A stretch of DNA of 64,000 nt, from NCBI GenBank assembly GCA_963724625.1, contig CAVRVO010000007.1:29443-93442 (forward strand), given 5' to 3'. This DNA comes from DATBVX01 sp963724625 (GTDB taxonomy: Bacteria; Pseudomonadota; Gammaproteobacteria; Steroidobacterales; Steroidobacteraceae). Shown piece by piece: positions 60,664 through 64,000 of the stretch. Each line of letters opens with the position of its first letter. Within the stretch, counting starts at the first letter, position 1. The translations under genes were made by a program, and so were the position numbers. The notes under the pieces are model-generated. The model did not search any database. It worked only from the letters and a program-made list of their open reading frames with translations, and was not told where the DNA came from.

Positions 60664-62962
60664 ATGACACCAACACGTCTTTCGTTCGGATTGTCTATGG
60701 GCAAGCGCGCAGCAGTCGTTTTCGGGGCTGCCTTGGTCGCGGGCACGGGTTCTGCGTTGGCGCAGGAGTCCGCCGGCACACTCCAGGAAATCGTTGTCAC
60801 TGCGCAACGCCACGAGCAGAACGTGCAGGACGTGCCGATTTCGGTGTCGGCGATCTCGGGCGAGCGGCTCGCCTCGATGTTCGAGGGCGGTGATGATATC
60901 CGGGCACTGGCGACACGCGTGCCGAGTCTGTACGCCGAATCCTCGAATGGACGTCTCGCGCCGCGCTTCTATATCCGCGGTCTCGGTAACACCGACTTCG
61001 ACTTGGCCGCCTCGCAGCCCGTTTCCATCATCGTCGATGATGTGGTGCTGGAGAACGTGGTCCTGAAGAGCTTCCCGCTGTTCGACATCGAGCGGGTGGA
61101 AGTGCTGCGTGGACCGCAGGGCACCTTGTTCGGCCGCAATACCCCGGCGGGTATCGTCAAGTTCTTACGATGAAGCCGAAATCAGGCTTCGACGGCGACT
61201 TCGGCGCCTGCCTACGGTGAGCTCGGGACCACGACCGTGGAAGGGGCGGTCGGCGGCGGCTCCGAGACCGGGTTTCCGGGCGCGTGTCCGTGCTCTATCA
61301 CGAGCGCGGGGACTACATCGACAACAACGTTCCAGCGGGTTCGGACCCCAACGGGCTGGCGGAAACGACGCGATGGGCGGCTTCGAGGAATACGCCTATC
61401 GCGCACAGCTCCTGCTCTCGCCGAGTGACGACCTGAGCTTTCTCTTCAACATGCACGGCCGCGAGATGAGCAACGGCACGGCCGCGATCTTCCGCGCCAA
61501 CGTTCTCGGGCCGGGGAGCGACGGCTTCAATTCCAACTACGATCGCGATTCTGTGACCTTTGACGAGGGTGGTAATAACCCGCAGGAAGCCAGCGGACTC
61601 GGTGCCTCGCTCAAGATCGACTGGACCTTCGGCAAGCAGCGTCACGCTCACCTCGGTCTCCGCCTGGGAGTCGACGGACGACAAGAGCAGGGCGACATCG
61701 ATGGCGGCTCTGGTCGCTGGATTTCCGTGCCCCGGCTGACCTCGGGCGCGACGGACTGCTGCCCGCCGGGTCACGCCGTCACCTGGCCAGACTTGCATTC
61801 CATTCTCCTCAGATACGCAGGACGGCATCGACGACTCTCGATCAGTACACGCAGGAAATTCGCTTCGCCCAGCAGGCGACCGACGCGGTGTTCTGGCAGG
61901 GAGGCGTCTATCTATTTCGACTCCAAGTTCCACGTCACCACCTTCCCGTTCTTCGTGCCGCCGACGACGGTCGAGCACAAGAACACCGCTTGGGCCGCGT
62001 TTGCTCACGTGAGCGTGGATGTCACCGACGCGTGGAACATCACGGGCGGCGTGCGCTAGACGGATGACGACAAGGATCTCACGGTCATCGCGACTCCCGG
62101 TCGTTCCCCGGTGCCGATGCACCCGGTCTCCGTCTCGGACAGCAAGTTCAGCTGGGATCTGAGTGCGCTGTACAAAGTCAATGACTGGTTCAGCGTCTAT
62201 GGCCGCGTCGCCGATGGTTTCCGGGCGCCCACCATCCAGGGACGTGACGTTGCATTCGGCGGGCAGCCATCGATCGCCAGACTCCGAGACGATCACCTCC
62301 GGGGAGATCGGGTTCAAGTCGGAACTCGCCGGCAATCGCGTGCGGTTGAGCGGCGCGGTGTTCTACTACGAGATCAAGGACCAGCAGTTGTCGGCCATCG
62401 GCGGCGGCGGCAACTTCGTGCAGCTGGTGAATGCCGACAAGGGCACCGGCATGGGCTTCGAGATCGAGGGCGAGTTCCGGCCGACCGATAACCTCGAGTT
62501 CACGCTGGGCTACAGCTACGTCGACACCGAGCTCGAGGACACCACGCTCGCGGTTCCGCCGTGCGGCTCGGGCTCTGCACCGTGACCGATCCGCTCGATG
62601 CCGAACGGCAACGCCATCATCGATGGCAATCCGTTCCCGCAGGCGCCGAAGTACATCGCTACAGTGACGGCGCGTTATGGAGTACCGATCGGGAACGGCG
62701 AGCTCTTCTTCTATACCGACTGGGCGTTCCAGGGCGAGACCAACTTCTTCCTCTACGAGTCGCAGGAGTTCAAGAGCGACAGACACGTACGAAGGCGGAG
62801 CGCGCATCGGCTACTCGTTCAACAAGGGCAATACGAGCTGGCGTCTACGGACGCAACATCACGGACGAGGAAAACGTGAAGGGCGGGATCGACTTCAACA
62901 ACCTCACCGGCTTCGACAACGAGCCGCGCGTGGTTGGCGTCTCCTTCAACGCGCACTTCTGA
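60664..62962 (+). pseudogene. TonB-dependent receptor broken by many frameshifts
   Basis: From the ATG at 60664 a signal peptide (..VAGTGSALA) and plug domain (LQEIVVTAQRHEQNVQDVPI, VEVLRGPQGTLFGRNTPAGI) are intact, but the frame stops at 61171. The barrel then continues in pieces through all three frames. Examples are MKPKSGFDGDFG, YGELGTTTVEGAVGGG, VSVLYHERGDYIDNNVPAG, AMGGFEEYAYRAQLLLSPSD and SFLFNMHGREMS. A TAG at 62057-62059 replaces the tyrosine in GVR(Y)TDDDKD. The end GIDFNNLTGFDNEPRVVGVS ..FNAHF is again normal. About ten single-base breaks are needed. Confidence 0.8.
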
Positions 62963-62977
62963 GACTGCACAGCCTCT

Positions 62978-63016
62978 CCTGCCCGGCTCTTCACGCGCAG
63001 TGAAGAGCCGGGCAGG
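62978..63016. terminator. Strong bidirectional hairpin terminator between convergent genes
   Basis: A perfect 17-bp stem (cctgcccggctcttcac, 62978-62994, and its complement 63000-63016) has a 5-base loop gcgca. It lies between the stops of the receptor pseudogene and add. No long T-run follows, but stem length and position fit a shared terminator. Confidence 0.75.
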
Positions 63017-63027
63017 GGAGCGTCAGC

Positions 63028-64000
63028 TCATCCCAGCTTGGGAATCGGTCGCGGCCAGACCTCCTGCTTGATTTCCTCCGGCACGAAGCTGTGCGCGGCG
63101 GCGAGATCGTTGCACCGGTTGAATTCCGCCAGCGTGAACTCGAGCTCGCGTTCGAGCACCCGATATTCGTGACACAGGTCGATGTCGAAGAGCCCGGGAT
63201 CGTCGGAATTGATCGAAACGTCGACGCCCGCCTGCATGAACTTGCGGATCGGATGCTCCCGAATCGACGGCACGGAGCTGGTCAGCCAATTGCTCGTGGG
63301 ACAAAGCTCGAACAGCACCTGGCGCTGGCGGGCAAGCTCGAGGACCGCCGGATCGCGCGCCGCGAAGATGCCATGACCGATGCGCTCGGCCCCCAGCTCC
63401 TCGATCGCCATGCGCACCTGCGCGGCAGCCTCCGGCACGTTGTCTTCGCCGCAGTGCGTGGTGAAGCGCAGCCCGGCGCGACGGGCCTTCTCGACCAGGG
63501 GCGCGAAACGACGCAGCTCGAAGCCGATGTCGCGATCCGCAAAGTCGAGCCCGACGAAAGTCTCGCGGTTCTCGATGATGAAGTCAGTGGTGTACGCGGC
63601 CTGTGCCTGGGGCAGAATCTTGCGCACGATGCCGATCAGGCCGACGGCCATGTCGGGATGGCGTGCACGGTTTACCCCGCGCACGATCGCGCTGTGAATC
63701 CTTTCGAAGTTGGGCCAGCGGCGGCCTTCGGCGATGAAGTCGGGCGAGTAGCGCAGCTCGAAGATACGAATGCCCTGGCTGCGCCCATACTGGCAAACTT
63801 CGTAAGTGAGCCGCTCGATGACTTCCTCGGAGACCCAGAGCGACTGGATGTTGGCGAACTTGCCGAGCGCGACGGCGAGGTTGGTCATCGGCTCGGTGAT
63901 CAGCCACTCGCGCCGGAAGGTCGCCTCATCGGCCGGAACCTCGATCCCGATCGTGCGCGCGACTTCGCGAATGACATCCGGCGGGACGCACCCTTCCAGG
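63028..64000 (-). CDS. add: Adenosine deaminase, N-terminus beyond the right edge
   Basis: The in-window part covers 323 codons. LEGCVPPDVIREVARTIGIE is the start region (normally HxH..LEG), and the internal ATG at 63888 is not the true start. FTTHCGEDNVPEAAAQVRMA, ERIGHGIFAA, and SINSDDPGLFDIDLCHEYRV carry the zinc ligands and catalytic residues. It converts adenosine to inosine for DeoD. It is convergent with the broken receptor gene. Confidence 0.9.
   Translation of the reverse strand, partial: LEGCVPPDVIREVARTIGIEVPADEATFRREWLITEPMTNLAVALGKFANIQSLWVSEEVIERLTYEVCQYGRSQGIRIFELRYSPDFIAEGRRWPNFERIHSAIVRGVNRARHPDMAVGLIGIVRKILPQAQAAYTTDFIIENRETFVGLDFADRDIGFELRRFAPLVEKARRAGLRFTTHCGEDNVPEAAAQVRMAIEELGAERIGHGIFAARDPAVLELARQRQVLFELCPTSNWLTSSVPSIREHPIRKFMQAGVDVSINSDDPGLFDIDLCHEYRVLERELEFTLAEFNRCNDLAAAHSFVPEEIKQEVWPRPIPKLG

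Noticed and set aside
1..64000. CRISPR arrays, tRNA or rRNA genes, prophage blocks
   Set aside because: No regularly spaced repeats, no cloverleaf or rRNA sequence recognised, and no structural phage genes; the ORF6N gene stands alone.

Overview
This is a high-GC window with dense genes, short gaps and many start/stop overlaps of the ATGA, GTGA or TTGA type. Two TonB-dependent receptors of the 'IVVTAQRR ... DVPISVS' type, a membrane-bound PuuD urate oxidase, many CoA-thioester enzymes and glutathione S-transferases suggest a heterotrophic proteobacterium. A gammaproteobacterium of the Steroidobacter/Nevskiales kind would fit, but that is inference; there is no rRNA or tRNA in the window to settle it.

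Layout. (1) 1-2.2 kb: a partner-switching module made of a GAF-PP2C-HATPase fusion, a STAS antagonist and an ECF sigma factor cut by the left edge. (2) 2.4-9 kb: a lipoprotein amidohydrolase with a frameshifted leader, an exported M20 amidase, an orphan HicB whose HicA partner carries an internal deletion, and an overlapping operon of Na+ symporter, D-2-hydroxyacid dehydrogenase and aminotransferase. (3) 9-25.6 kb: a catabolic island with APC permease, BKACE enzyme, CocE-type hydrolase, TonB receptor, hotdog thioesterase, CaiD-like hydratase, CaiC-like ligase, carnitine-dehydrogenase-like protein, split MaoC hydratase, PhyH dioxygenase, SDR, M19 peptidase, and GntR and AraC regulators. The enzyme set fits carnitine/crotonobetaine-type breakdown, but the substrate is not proven. 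(4) 25.8-37.6 kb: mixed accessory genes (GSTs, PEP-mutase-like lyase, ACT protein, sulfatase, ORF6N protein, ArsR-SRPBCC-GST operon, VapBC, a second APC permease, a DUF4440-like lipoprotein and a substrate-binding protein), with several apparent frameshifts and a remnant of a duplicated permease. (5) 37.6-41.3 kb: a methionine-salvage operon mtnB-mtnD-mtnC-mtnA plus a fuculose-aldolase-like class II aldolase. (6) 41.9-64 kb: a large purine and nucleoside catabolism region.

The last region encodes an almost unbroken route. Adenosine deaminase (cut by the right edge), DeoD and guanine deaminase feed purine bases to XdhAB. Urate goes through PuuD, 5-hydroxyisourate hydrolase, OHCU decarboxylase, PuuE allantoinase, allantoicase and ureidoglycolate lyase to glyoxylate and urea. 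The sugar is handled by DeoC and a pair of ALDH proteins that looks like a split ALDH16. A phosphoribosyltransferase and an adenosine kinase provide salvage.

At least five otherwise ordinary genes show single-base frame breaks, and one TonB receptor gene (60.7-63.0 kb) has about ten. Whether these are assembly errors or real decay is the main uncertainty. Non-coding structure includes a 274-bp MITE-like element between puuD and allA, a 17-bp-stem terminator, nested palindromes upstream of the AraC gene, dyads at the arsR and vapBC promoters, a perfect hairpin inside the ORF6N gene, and 23-bp direct repeats around a small coiled-coil gene.
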